A stretch of 64,000 nucleotides of DNA from JALEFZ01 sp039817415 (GTDB lineage: Bacteria > Bacteroidota > Bacteroidia > J057), in NCBI GenBank assembly GCA_039817415.1, contig JBCBVV010000003.1, positions 1 through 64,000 of the forward strand, read 5' to 3'. Made by a program: the position numbers and the translations under genes. Position 1 is the first letter of the stretch. The number at the start of each line of letters is the position of its first letter. The notes under the pieces are model-generated. The model was not told where the DNA came from. It searched no databases and saw only the letters and a program-made list of their open reading frames with translations. Below, in pieces: positions 24,915 through 33,634 of the stretch.

Positions 24915-27900
24915 ATGCTTTTGACTTGTTAGAAGTTGCTTTGTTTTCCTGTATTCTTCTGTAAATCGATATCAGGAAGCCAATGGTAAGAATAAAAGTT
25001 CCTAGCCACAGGAGGTTGATAAAGGGCTTTTGAATGGCCTTGATAATCACAAAATCTGCATCAGGATTGATGAATCTTCCTTGAAGGTGAACAAGATTTT
25101 GCTCTGGTTGAATCCCTACAAAGGCAAAGGTCAGCCCAAATTCCTTGATCTCATCCTGAATCATACCAGGATTATTGTCTTTGATCGTGAAGATAGGTTG
25201 AGTTTGTAATGTTTTCCCTTTGGCACTCACATTCAGGTTCGCAGCAGCAGCCACTTCGTACTGAGCTAGATCAGGACGATCACTCAAATTGGTAAGATTC
25301 TCCAACGTAAAGGTGAAGTCCTCCCATTGTTTGGTTTCTCCTATCTGAATACTGAGGTTGAAAAACTTCGTTTCCGCAGCGTCATTGTTAGGCAAACTTG
25401 AGGTATATACGTAGATATCTTTGTTCCAGTAAATTTTTCTACTAGGGTGAGGAATCAATCCTCCTTCTGTGGCATTTAACTGGGTTTCAGCAAAAAGGGT
25501 AAAGACGTCCTTTTCATTTCCGCGATTAGAGAATGTAAGCCCAAACTCCATTCGCGTATCAATTCGCTCTGGTTCAAAAGCAGCCAAATTCTCATCCAGT
25601 TTTTCTTTGACCAAGTTCAGATCAACCTCTCCTAATAGCTCCTTTCTTTGGTCCTTCTCATGCTCAAGATCATGTGTAATGGAAGCACTTTCCTTCTTCA
25701 TATCTAAGAATGGCCCTCTGGGTAACTTCATGGCCCATCTATCTCCAGATTTATCTCTAAATGCCAATTTGAATTCAAAGATATTTTCAGTTAGGATTTC
25801 CAAGTCGGATACAGGCGCCTCTGCCTCTTTCTTCCCAATGTAGGTAACATCATATCCCATTATTTGGGTTGGATTATCCCTTGGTAAAAGAACATTATCA
25901 ATTCGCTCTTCTTCTGGGAATCGGGCAAGATCTCCGGGTCTGAGGTTCTTAGAAATAACGGAGTCATAACCAGAGGAGAATAACATACCAACCAACATCA
26001 AGGCAAAACCGATATGAACAACCGTTCCTCCCATGACCTTTAGTCCTTTGTTGTTCTTTCTCAATAAAGATATCAGGACATCAGCATTGGCAAAGAAGGA
26101 AAACAAGGCAGAGAAAAGAAGCAATTCATCTGCCACTGAGAAAATACCATAATTGATATATGCCCAAGCCTTGGAGAAGATATTGGTTCCAGTATTCTCT
26201 GGATCGATGAAAGAAGCATATTCCTCATCAAAGGCGAATTCCCAGTCTGCATACCAGATAGCCAGCATAACTGCGCTTCCAGTTAGTACTGCAATCAAGA
26301 AGGGTCTGAAGAGGGCATCCCCGATTTCTTTCCCTTTCATGCGTTTCCACCAGAGGAACTGTGCGATACCCGAGGCTACCCCAAATCCAATGGCAAACCA
26401 AACATTCCATTGATAATAGAATAATTGTACGTTCACAGGGGGGGCTAAATTTGTCCCAAAGATTTGGTTGAAGACAGGCAAGGATGTGGCAGCGGTAATC
26501 AATAAGGCGGAGAACATAAATACCAGGACGCCTATGAATAGCCAGAATTCAGCTGTCCAAACTCTAGACTCATCTGATTTTTCAGGAATCTCTTTTCCTC
26601 TAAACAACATCATGACAGCTACAAAAGCTGTATAGAGCCCCATCAGTACCAGAAGCTGCCCCGACAAACCAAGGTCGGTAAAGGTATGTACAGAAGTTTC
26701 TCCTAAAACACCGGAACGTGTCAAGAAGGTCGAATACAAAACCAGCAGAAAAGTTCCCAAAATCAGCCACATGGTCATTTTGAGATAGGTCTTTGTTCTT
26801 CTATAAATGAGCATAGCATGAAGAGAGGCTACGCCACATAACCAAGGTACAAAGGAGGAGTTTTCAACGGGGTCCCAGTTCCAATACCCCCCAAAGTTCA
26901 GGGTTTCATACGCCCAATACCCACCCATGATAATTCCTATTCCAAGGATCATAACAGAGAAGGTCATCCAAGGCATAGCTGGCTTCAACCATTCGGTATA
27001 CTTACGGCGTATCAGGCCAGACATGACGAAGGCAAAAGGGATGGTAGTTGAGGCAAAACCAAGGAATAAAGTCGGTGGGTGAATCACCATCCAATAGTTT
27101 TGAAGAAGAGGATTCAAGCCCGTACCGTTTTCTGGGACAAAGTTTTCTCCTTCACGAGCCCATACCCCATCGTCTGGGAAGGCCGCTCTCAAAGACATAA
27201 AGGGCGTAGAACCCAATTTCCAAGTTTCAGGCTCAAAAAAGACTGCAAATAAGCCTACAGCTGCAAGTACCGCCCCACCTACCAAAGACCAAAACTGATT
27301 CTCTTTGCTCTGCATGGATTCACGAACGTAAAATCCATAGAACACGGTATAGCCAATCATCGCGATCAGGTAAAACCAAAATCCAAGCCCCGCCAAGCTA
27401 AATTCACGCGAACCTGGAATGAGAGAGATATTATATCCCAATTGTCCTCTAAATAGCATGAGCAAAAATCCCCCAGCTACGATGGCAGATGCCAGATGAA
27501 AATTCCCTTGAAAAGGAAGCGGATCTTTGGACTGAAAGAAGTGATAAAGGAAGTAAATCCCTGGCAGCAGGGTTAACACCAAATAAACGCCCATCACCCA
27601 GGAACTATTCATATAGACCCCCAGAAGCATGGATGAGAGAATCAGGTTAATAGAGGCTATGATGGCCATAACTGAATTTCTCCATTCAGCCTTGCTAAAA
27701 AGCAATATGCTTCCCAAGACTACATGCCAAAAGCACCATAACAAGAAACTACCTTCTTGCCCTTCCCAAAAACAGGAAATCATATAATAGACAGGAAGCT
27801 CATTCGATGAATGAGCCCATACATAATGGTATTCGTATTGATGATTGTAGATAAGCGCAAAAAGGGTAGCAATAATCCCTACAACACTTACTGTGTGGGT

Positions 27901-28053
27901 CATAAAGCCTGCTAAGCCCATTTTCTCCCAGCTCTTTCTTTCCTGTCCCTCTCTGAGGTCAGCGATCAGAAAACTGATCATCGATACAAGAGCCGAAGCA
28001 AATGCAAGGGAAACCATCATCTCACCGATTTTCCCTCCTGTAAATTCAAACAT
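24913..28053 (-). CDS. ccmF: Cytochrome c maturation heme lyase CcmF
   Basis: A 1046-residue multi-spanning membrane protein that, with CcmE, attaches heme to apocytochromes outside the membrane. The N-terminal half is full of hydrophobic helices and has the family blocks ELPVYYMISCFWEGQEGSFL, VIHPPTLFLGF (near residue 320) and the tryptophan-rich WWD heme-handling motif in ETLNFGGYWNWDPVEN (near 380-395). Beyond residue ~650 a long soluble domain follows, with a last membrane helix near the C-terminus (INLLWLGTFILTIGFLISIY). It is longer than the ~650 residues of proteobacterial CcmF, as is common in Bacteroidota. It is the last gene of the ccm set here, 54 bases after ccmE. It would serve the diheme exported proteins encoded at 42.4-51.8 kb among others. 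Confidence 0.94.
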   Translation of the reverse strand: MFEFTGGKIGEMMVSLAFASALVSMISFLIADLREGQERKSWEKMGLAGFMTHTVSVVGIIATLFALIYNHQYEYHYVWAHSSNELPVYYMISCFWEGQEGSFLLWCFWHVVLGSILLFSKAEWRNSVMAIIASINLILSSMLLGVYMNSSWVMGVYLVLTLLPGIYFLYHFFQSKDPLPFQGNFHLASAIVAGGFLLMLFRGQLGYNISLIPGSREFSLAGLGFWFYLIAMIGYTVFYGFYVRESMQSKENQFWSLVGGAVLAAVGLFAVFFEPETWKLGSTPFMSLRAAFPDDGVWAREGENFVPENGTGLNPLLQNYWMVIHPPTLFLGFASTTIPFAFVMSGLIRRKYTEWLKPAMPWMTFSVMILGIGIIMGGYWAYETLNFGGYWNWDPVENSSFVPWLCGVASLHAMLIYRRTKTYLKMTMWLILGTFLLVLYSTFLTRSGVLGETSVHTFTDLGLSGQLLVLMGLYTAFVAVMMLFRGKEIPEKSDESRVWTAEFWLFIGVLVFMFSALLITAATSLPVFNQIFGTNLAPPVNVQLFYYQWNVWFAIGFGVASGIAQFLWWKRMKGKEIGDALFRPFLIAVLTGSAVMLAIWYADWEFAFDEEYASFIDPENTGTNIFSKAWAYINYGIFSVADELLLFSALFSFFANADVLISLLRKNNKGLKVMGGTVVHIGFALMLVGMLFSSGYDSVISKNLRPGDLARFPEEERIDNVLLPRDNPTQIMGYDVTYIGKKEAEAPVSDLEILTENIFEFKLAFRDKSGDRWAMKLPRGPFLDMKKESASITHDLEHEKDQRKELLGEVDLNLVKEKLDENLAAFEPERIDTRMEFGLTFSNRGNEKDVFTLFAETQLNATEGGLIPHPSRKIYWNKDIYVYTSSLPNNDAAETKFFNLSIQIGETKQWEDFTFTLENLTNLSDRPDLAQYEVAAAANLNVSAKGKTLQTQPIFTIKDNNPGMIQDEIKEFGLTFAFVGIQPEQNLVHLQGRFINPDADFVIIKAIQKPFINLLWLGTFILTIGFLISIYRRIQENKATSNKSKA

Positions 28054-28107
28054 GCGTTCTTCCCTTTATATGTGTTCCCTTCTTCCCTTAGGAAGATAAA
28101 TGTGTGA

Positions 28108-28503
28108 TTAGTAAGTAGATGCCTTCTCAGGCTGGATTTCAGTTGCCTCAAACTTAGATGGGCACTTCATGATGATCTTGTCAGCCACAAAGCTATCATT
28201 CTTGTAGCCTCCAATTACCACCACCTTTTCTGCCGTTTCAAAGTTGGTAGGCTTCGGATCGTAGTATTTGACCCTTTGGACTTGGTTGAGGGTATCCTGC
28301 AAATAAAACTGGAACAGGTCCTGATTGACATCATAAGAGGATTGATCTCGATTGACCCAAGTCCCAACTATATGGACTTGCTTGTCTAATTTTTTGGCTT
28401 GGTCGAAGGTAGTGTAAACACTACTGTTACCGGAGAAAGCAAGGCCGATACCTACAACAAAAATCGCCAAAGCGACAAGAATGATGATTTGTTTTGTTTT
28501 CAT
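28108..28503 (-). CDS. ccmE: Heme chaperone CcmE, Cys/Phe variant
   Basis: A 131-residue, single-anchor heme chaperone. Residues 5-22 are the membrane helix. The OB-fold region has VHIVGTWVNRD, DLFQFYLQDTLNQVQRVKYYDPKPTNFETAEKVVVIGGY and ADKIIMKCPSKFEA, which follow the CcmE strand order. In the common form heme is bound covalently by the His of an H-x3-Y motif; here the aligned position reads C114-P-S-K-F118, so both His and Tyr are replaced. Cys-type CcmE proteins (C-x3-Y) are known from archaea and some sulfate reducers. The gene lies 12 bases from ccmD and 54 from ccmF in the same direction, which supports the assignment despite the changed motif. Confidence 0.9.
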   Translation of the reverse strand: MKTKQIIILVALAIFVVGIGLAFSGNSSVYTTFDQAKKLDKQVHIVGTWVNRDQSSYDVNQDLFQFYLQDTLNQVQRVKYYDPKPTNFETAEKVVVIGGYKNDSFVADKIIMKCPSKFEATEIQPEKASTY

Positions 28504-28515
28504 TGTTTAAAGGAA

Positions 28516-28710
28516 TTAGGCGTTATTCTCTAACTCATCCATTTTTTTCTCTAGTCTGCCCACTTTAATCCCAGAAAAGATCATGTAAGCAAGCAAGCCT
28601 CCAAAAATCACCAACGCAACAGTCATTACTGTATTGATTTTCTCACTGGCGAAGAGGAAAGACTTCTGATGGTCTTGAAGGAGGGTAAATATGGGTATCA
28701 TATATGTCAT
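28516..28710 (-). CDS. ccmD: CcmD-family small membrane protein
   Basis: A 64-residue protein with one membrane helix (MTVALVIFGGLLAYMIFSGI, residues ~28-47) followed by a short charged tail (KVGRLEKKMDELENN). In other bacteria CcmD helps the release of heme-loaded CcmE. Sequence conservation in this family is weak, so the call rests on size, topology and position: 12 bases from ccmC upstream and 12 from ccmE downstream. The start could be the first ATG or the one three codons later (MIPIFTLL). Confidence 0.75.
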   Translation of the reverse strand: MTYMIPIFTLLQDHQKSFLFASEKINTVMTVALVIFGGLLAYMIFSGIKVGRLEKKMDELENNA

Positions 28711-28722
28711 AAAGTTCTCTAA

Positions 28723-29475
28723 CTACGAAACTGATGATTGAGATACATAGTCCTGCTCAGCTTCATGTTCCTGTATTCTTTCTTCTAACACTGCATACCT
28801 ACTTCTCAACTCCCATATCCAAGTAGCTATGAGTGAAAAACCCAAAATAGCAATCAATAAAAGCTGGTAGGAAGATCCATCATACTTCACCATTTTCTGT
28901 TCTGCTGTTGGATGAAGTCCAGGAAGCATTCTTGGCAGTATGAAGAATAATGGAATGAGGGTAGCATAAGCAAATATATTGTAAACCGCCGCTATCCTAG
29001 CTCTTTGCTCAGGCTCGGAAAAGGAAGATCTCAGCAGGAAATATCCAAGATAAATCAATAGGGAGAGTAAAGCACTTACCTGAATGGGATCCCAGACCCA
29101 CCAGGCAGAGAATTCGCTAGAAGGAATATTCTCTCCCCAAGTAACTCGAGACCACAAAATCCCCGTAATCAATCCAATGATGTTGAAGATGATACCGACT
29201 TCTGCAGCTGATCTAGCCTTCGCATCATCCAACATAGGATTCCCTTTTCTTTCTCTGTCAGGATCAAGTTTCCTCAACAGAATCACACTCCAAACCACCG
29301 AAATAGTCATCACCACTACCTCACTGAACCACATTGGCACATGAAGGAACAAGTTCCTTGAGGATTGTCCCCAAATAGGGTTGAAGGGCATCTTTACTTG
29401 CAGTCCATAAATGATGACATAAAGCACTATTCCTATCCCAGCAAGTTTGTACCCAATGTTCCAATATTTCTTCAT
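28723..29475 (-). CDS. ccmC: Cytochrome c biogenesis membrane protein CcmC
   Basis: A 250-residue protein with about six membrane helices that loads heme onto CcmE. The WWD-type motif is SAWWVWDPIQVSALL (W125-D129). The two flanking loop histidines expected as heme ligands are present: H45 in LFLHVPMWF and H188 in LPGLHPT. The C-terminal tail after the last helix is charged (LEERIQEHEAEQDY). It is the first gene of a tightly spaced ccmC-D-E-F unit. A TAGATTTG element at 29543-29550 suggests that this unit also has its own promoter downstream of ccmB. Confidence 0.94.
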   Translation of the reverse strand: MKKYWNIGYKLAGIGIVLYVIIYGLQVKMPFNPIWGQSSRNLFLHVPMWFSEVVVMTISVVWSVILLRKLDPDRERKGNPMLDDAKARSAAEVGIIFNIIGLITGILWSRVTWGENIPSSEFSAWWVWDPIQVSALLSLLIYLGYFLLRSSFSEPEQRARIAAVYNIFAYATLIPLFFILPRMLPGLHPTAEQKMVKYDGSSYQLLLIAILGFSLIATWIWELRSRYAVLEERIQEHEAEQDYVSQSSVS

Positions 29476-29542
29476 ATAGCGCTTTAACTATTCTTTAGGC
29501 TGTTTGTTGATAAAATTCTGCTAAAGGGCTGATTTAGTCCTA

Positions 29543-29550
29543 CAAATCTA
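29543..29550 (-). promoter_or_regulatory. TAnnTTTG -7 element before ccmC
   Basis: TAGATTTG on the minus strand matches the Bacteroidota -7 consensus and lies ~68 bases before the ccmC start, in the 181-base gap after ccmB. No good -33 element is seen at the usual spacing. Confidence 0.4.
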
Positions 29551-29656
29551 AAGATTTTCAACGAAAGATATAGTTGATTTCTATCACCCTATTATCCTGA
29601 TTGGCCTTTTATTTTCTGTAAAAACACGCTCTTTTGCATCCCCATTTTAAAGGAAA

Positions 29657-30313
29657 TTAATCCCTCCATACAAAGGGGAACAAAATCACCGATAAGGCAG
29701 ACATAGTAAAGGTAATCCCTAACAATAGTCCTAGGCTATCATAAGAGAAATTTCCTTCCAAGCCCTGCACAGCATAATTAGATAGCCTGATCAACACCAA
29801 TAAGACGGGAACCATAAGCGGAAAGCTGAGAACGGCCATTAAAGTACCTCTATTGGCTGCTTTGGCGGCAATGGCGGTTACCAAGGTAAGATTAGCACTT
29901 AGGGCCATACTTCCCAGACTAACAATACCTAGCATCAAAGGGACATTGGCTACCTGTACTTCGCTCAGAAACGAATAACTCAACAGGGCCACCATGGCCA
30001 CTATGACGAGGAGCAATGAGTTGTAGATCAACTTGGATATGATCAAAGAGGTTGGGCTAACAACCGAATAAAGATAAAGGCTCTGGCCTGTGCTTTCGGA
30101 TAAAAAACTCTTGGCTACCGAATTAATGGCGACAAAAAGCATAATAATCCAGTAGATGATGTTCCATGTCAAAGGATTCAATTTATTCACAAAGGCCAGA
30201 GAAATCACCACCACCATACACAGGACATACATAATAAGTCCATTGAAAGCATATTTCTGCTTCCACTCCATCATCAACTCTTTCTTGAGCAAAGTCAGTA
30301 TTTCTCTGAGCAT
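29657..30313 (-). CDS. ccmB: Heme exporter CcmB (ABC permease)
   Basis: A 218-residue permease with about six membrane helices; with the ATPase CcmA it drives release of heme-CcmE from CcmC. The N-terminus MLREILTLLKKELMMEWKQKYAFNG and the block FVAINSVAKSFLSESTGQSLYLY are typical of CcmB. The ATG at 30313 gives the usual length; the frame is open to a TTG at 30352, which I reject. CcmA is not adjacent and not in the window, as is often the case in Bacteroidota. The 181-base gap to ccmC is wider than the 12-54-base gaps in the rest of the cluster. Confidence 0.92.
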   Translation of the reverse strand: MLREILTLLKKELMMEWKQKYAFNGLIMYVLCMVVVISLAFVNKLNPLTWNIIYWIIMLFVAINSVAKSFLSESTGQSLYLYSVVSPTSLIISKLIYNSLLLVIVAMVALLSYSFLSEVQVANVPLMLGIVSLGSMALSANLTLVTAIAAKAANRGTLMAVLSFPLMVPVLLVLIRLSNYAVQGLEGNFSYDSLGLLLGITFTMSALSVILFPFVWRD

Positions 30314-30614
30314 TTGAACCTTGGTTTCGTCAATATCATCGCAATCTAGCAATTAGATTGGATACTCTCTCATTTTGGAAAAATTGCTCATTTCGGGAAA
30401 AATCAATTCTTACCCTTTCAAAACCGAAAACGATTTAAATCCCTTCCAAGGCCGAAATATACATAGCCCCTTTATAATCAGATACATACTTTTATCTAAG
30501 CTGGCCCAATATTACAGCTTTCGCTTTTTTTTTTATACATTTTATTCTAATTTCGAATCATTCCCTGGTATCACTCACGTATGCACTATCCTCATGAAAA
30601 CCTAAATTCATTGC
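30314..30614. other. Divergent non-coding stretch between ccmB and a histidine kinase gene
   Basis: The stretch is AT-rich and holds an imperfect 18-bp tandem repeat near the ccmB side (listed separately). A TAATTTCG element at about 30550-30557 is a poor match to the -7 consensus for the kinase gene. I recognise no RNA gene. Confidence 0.4.
30369..30404. repeat. Adjacent 18-bp direct repeat upstream of ccmB
   Basis: CTCATTTTGGAAAAATTG (30369-30386) is followed immediately by CTCATTTCGGGAAAAATC (30387-30404), identical at 14 of 18 positions. It starts 56 bases upstream of the ccmB start, so it could be an operator for ccmB or for the divergent kinase. Function is unknown. Confidence 0.4.
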
Positions 30615-31724
30615 ATGGAACAGTACTCCCCCCTAAGGTACCTGTGTCTCTTTTTATCTTGTTTCGTCCTTTGTATCCCTATTTCTACTGCTCAAGGTAA
30701 AGCCGTAAAATCTTTGCCTGGAACAGACTATTCTCAAGATCCTCAAACCACCCAATCCGAACTCAAAAAACTTAAAGAAGACAACAAAAGACTCGAATAT
30801 AAACTTGCTACTCTCCAACAAAGAATCAACCAAGGATACACGACAAGCGAGCATCGTTTCCAAACTATGCTCGGGATAGTTGGAATATTCGGTCTTATGA
30901 GTATCATCTTACTCTTTCAACTAGGCAATAACCGTAGCAGACAAAAACAGCTTGAGAAACTGACTGCTGAGCTCCACTTTCAAAATGTTGAGCTTTCCCA
31001 TTCCCATGCCATGCTAGACAAGGCACACTCCCAACAAAAATCGGTCATCGCCTACCTTGAAAATTTCGCTAGTGTAGCTGCACATGACATGAGAGCCCCC
31101 CTTAGACAAGTAAATTACCACCTCGACAAACTCGCTAGCGAAAACAAATTCAAATGGTCCGATCCCGAAAGTACCAGTTGGTCTCACATCAAAAACAATG
31201 TAGTAACCCTTAATTCACTCATCGTAGAACTACTTGAATTCTCTAAACTCGACCAAGACCTACCTGCACCCAAGCCAATCAACCTAGGAGATGTCTATGG
31301 ATCTGTCCAAAATCAACTAGAAGAAAGTATTGAGCAAAACAGAAGCCTGATCGAAATTCAAGCTCCCATCCCCATGATCAAGGGACACTTTTCCCTTCTG
31401 AATTTGCTTTTCCAAAACCTGTATTCAAATAGCATCAAATATGTTGCTCCGGGGGAAAGAGCACACATCACTATTACGCACAAAGAAACGGCTAATGGAC
31501 GCGTAACCATCCGCTTTCAGGATAGAGGAATTGGTATCCCTTCTCATAGAATTTCAGAAGCTTTTGAGCTGTTCAAAACATTCAATACCAATCCTGAAGT
31601 GGACAGTTCCGGCATAGGGCTCGCAACCTGTAAGAAAATTGTAGATTACTATGGAGGCCATATTTCCCTTGAGTCTGAGGAAAGCCTAGGAACAACATTT
31701 ACCTTCGATCTGCCGTTGGCTTAA
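30615..31724 (+). CDS. Membrane sensor histidine kinase
   Basis: A 369-residue kinase. A signal peptide (residues ~1-26) is followed by a short periplasmic part with a coiled coil (TQSELKKLKEDNKRLEYKLATLQQRIN), one membrane helix (MLGIVGIFGLMSIILLFQLG, ~84-103) and a cytoplasmic coiled coil. HisKA has H157 in VAAHDMRAPLRQV; the HATPase part has LLFQNLYSNSIKY (N box), FQDRGIGIP (G1) and SSGIGLATCKK (G2). There is no known sensory domain, so the input may come from a partner protein. No response regulator is adjacent; an ankyrin-like gene follows after 14 bases and is probably co-transcribed. Confidence 0.9.
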   Translation: MEQYSPLRYLCLFLSCFVLCIPISTAQGKAVKSLPGTDYSQDPQTTQSELKKLKEDNKRLEYKLATLQQRINQGYTTSEHRFQTMLGIVGIFGLMSIILLFQLGNNRSRQKQLEKLTAELHFQNVELSHSHAMLDKAHSQQKSVIAYLENFASVAAHDMRAPLRQVNYHLDKLASENKFKWSDPESTSWSHIKNNVVTLNSLIVELLEFSKLDQDLPAPKPINLGDVYGSVQNQLEESIEQNRSLIEIQAPIPMIKGHFSLLNLLFQNLYSNSIKYVAPGERAHITITHKETANGRVTIRFQDRGIGIPSHRISEAFELFKTFNTNPEVDSSGIGLATCKKIVDYYGGHISLESEESLGTTFTFDLPLA

Positions 31725-31738
31725 GAAAGCTCTCGCTT

Positions 31739-32386
31739 ATGTACATCCATGAAATAGTCAAACAAGTCAGAGATTTACATGCCCCCGTTATTCATCATTT
31801 GGATCAATTTTCCAGCATGTCGGATCGTTTGACCGCATTTGCGCATTGCCTCGAACATGGATATCAACAACTCCTCCCCGCTGCAGCCTCAGAAATATCG
31901 AATTATCATCCTGACTACTTAGGCAAATCCCCCGAAGAGATTTTCGCTGCCAAGCTCCCAAAGGCAGAATTATTTCGCTGCATCTCCTGTGAATATGGTT
32001 TTTCACAATCCATCCCTGACATTTCCTTCAAGGAGGAAGATTTTGCCTTTGAAAGAGCGCTAGATTTTTTGTTGGAAGGAAAATTAGCTGAGTTGGAGAT
32101 GATGCTGGCGACCTATCCTTTTCTTACCTCCCAATCATCTCTTTATGGTCACCAAGCCAAATTACTCCACTACTGTGGTTCCAATGGGGTTGAGATATGG
32201 AGGCAAGTTGTACCATCCAATCTCATGGAAGGTATCAAAACCCTGCTAAAATATGGGGCAGACCCTCAGGCAAAAATGGAGGTATATGGAGGAGAGTTTG
32301 ATATGCTAGCCCTGTATCAGACTAGTGCACATCCCTATGAAGCGGGTCTAAAAATTGACGAAGAGCTTCAGCAATTATTGATCTAA
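31739..32386 (+). CDS. Ankyrin-like repeat protein, function unknown
   Basis: A 215-residue cytoplasmic protein. The C-terminal half reads like degenerate ankyrin repeats: 'ALDFLLEGKLAELEMMLATYPFL', then GHQAKLLHYCGSNGVE, then 'LMEGIKTLLKYGADPQAKMEVYGG', ending in HPYEAGLKIDEELQQLLI. This order matches a widespread family of stand-alone ankyrin-containing proteins of unknown role. The N-terminal ~100 residues are helical without a known domain. It starts 14 bases after the histidine kinase, so the two may be expressed together, but a functional link is only a guess. Confidence 0.7.
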   Translation: MYIHEIVKQVRDLHAPVIHHLDQFSSMSDRLTAFAHCLEHGYQQLLPAAASEISNYHPDYLGKSPEEIFAAKLPKAELFRCISCEYGFSQSIPDISFKEEDFAFERALDFLLEGKLAELEMMLATYPFLTSQSSLYGHQAKLLHYCGSNGVEIWRQVVPSNLMEGIKTLLKYGADPQAKMEVYGGEFDMLALYQTSAHPYEAGLKIDEELQQLLI

Positions 32387-32413
32387 GGGAAGCATCTAAA
32401 CCCTTGGTAAAGT

Positions 32414-32908
32414 TTATCTTTTTCCCCAATCCCATAATCCAAAAGCAATTTCTTCTGCTAATTCCACCCCTACCAACCTCAAGGTCATTATGATTTGGCC
32501 CTGATGATGTGATTCGTGAGAAAGCAAATAGGCAAAGAAGTTCTCTGGACCGAGTTTGAATCCCTTGATTCTATCATTCTCCAAGGCCATCCTGAGCAAC
32601 TCGCATATGGCAGCAGAAGAAGAATTAAGTGCTTCCTTTATATAAGGTCGGTAATTCAGCTGCTTATTGTCTATGGCGTAAGTCTGCTCCCACAGCTCAG
32701 GGGCAGAGGCCTGTAACCACATTCTCCTTACTGTGTGGATATGAGCAAAATGGGATCCGATTCTCTTCCCCTTTTCTCCAAATGCTAGATCAAGACCATT
32801 CTCTGGCAAGTAATCTATCAGATAAAGGAGAATTCTATTGTGCCTTTCCCAAGCATCCAGAATGGGAAGGGATAGGGATTGAGGGTCTTCTTTTGCATTA
32901 TGATTCAT
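32414..32908 (-). CDS. DinB-fold metal-binding protein (possible thiol S-transferase)
   Basis: A 164-residue four-helix-bundle protein of the DinB superfamily. The metal-binding histidines are visible in HFAHIHTVRRMWL (residues ~53-65) and LLSHESHHQGQI (~128-139). It has no signal peptide. Some DinB-fold proteins are bacillithiol S-transferases, and this genome makes bacillithiol (bshB1 at 7.2 kb); a similar role is possible but not shown. It converges on the ankyrin-like gene with a 27-base gap and does not appear to be in an operon. Confidence 0.8.
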   Translation of the reverse strand: MNHNAKEDPQSLSLPILDAWERHNRILLYLIDYLPENGLDLAFGEKGKRIGSHFAHIHTVRRMWLQASAPELWEQTYAIDNKQLNYRPYIKEALNSSSAAICELLRMALENDRIKGFKLGPENFFAYLLSHESHHQGQIIMTLRLVGVELAEEIAFGLWDWGKR

Positions 32909-32977
32909 AATGCTAAGAAAGGAATTCTTAAGAACTCTTTTTTATCCAAATGTAATATTATTGTAAAAATGAAAATA

Positions 32978-33005
32978 TTTGATAAATAAAACATAATTAC
33001 CTTTG
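32978..33005 (+). promoter_or_regulatory. Promoter of small exported protein gene
   Basis: TTTG (32978-32981) and TACCTTTG (32998-33005) match the Bacteroidota -33 and -7 elements with a 16-base spacer, slightly short. Transcription would start near 33012, which supports the ATG at 33030 over the in-frame TTG at 33021. Confidence 0.55.
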
Positions 33006-33029
33006 TAAAAGCTCTACATTTTGCTCTCC

Positions 33030-33629
33030 ATGAAAACAATTCTTTCCATTTGCTTCGGGCTGTTGTTGTTTGGGTCAGAGATACCCGATCAACGTAATTT
33101 CCAATCTACCTATCACGAAGGAAAAGTCTTTCTGAATTGGAAGGCTGTCAATTCTGCAGATTTACAGGCATTCTATATTGAGAAGAAAGGGGATTCAAGT
33201 TGGGTTCAAATTGGCAAAATGGTTCCTAAAGGGGATCCCTTTAATGCTGAGAACTATATGTTCATTGATTTAAGAGGAGAGAAAGGACAGCTATACCGGC
33301 TAAGGAAAGACTACAAGGAGGTTGATGAGGCTAGTATTGACTCAGCCCAGGCAATAGAACTGCATCAACTAAACCTTCCCCCTGAACTTCCCATGAGGGT
33401 TGATTTTAGGATGGATCAACTGCATTGTTTTTTCCCATTTCCTGCCGCAGGTGAACTCAAAATACAGGTAAAAAATCAAAAGGGTGAAGTAGTCTTAAAG
33501 GAAAAGGTGGAAATGACTTCTGGAAAAAACATCTTCAACTGGGACATTTCTTCTTGGCAAGCAGGACACTATTATGTAGAAACAGCTTACCCTTCCTTCA
33601 AGGAAATCATCAAACTGGTCAAAAGATAA
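33030..33629 (+). CDS. Small exported protein, function unknown
   Basis: A 199-residue protein starting at ATG 33030, directly into a signal peptide (MKTILSICFGLLLFG). The middle has a fibronectin-like strand pattern (VFLNWKAVNSADLQAFYIEKKGDSSWVQIGKM), a unit often seen just before T9SS sorting domains. The last ~80 residues (ELKIQVKNQKGEVVLKEKVE...WQAGHYYVETAYPSFKEIIKLVKR) resemble a T9SS type A tail but lack the YPNP signature. It may therefore be a surface or periplasmic adaptor. It converges with ispD, separated by only five bases. Confidence 0.6.
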   Translation: MKTILSICFGLLLFGSEIPDQRNFQSTYHEGKVFLNWKAVNSADLQAFYIEKKGDSSWVQIGKMVPKGDPFNAENYMFIDLRGEKGQLYRLRKDYKEVDEASIDSAQAIELHQLNLPPELPMRVDFRMDQLHCFFPFPAAGELKIQVKNQKGEVVLKEKVEMTSGKNIFNWDISSWQAGHYYVETAYPSFKEIIKLVKR

Positions 33630-33634
33630 GTTCG

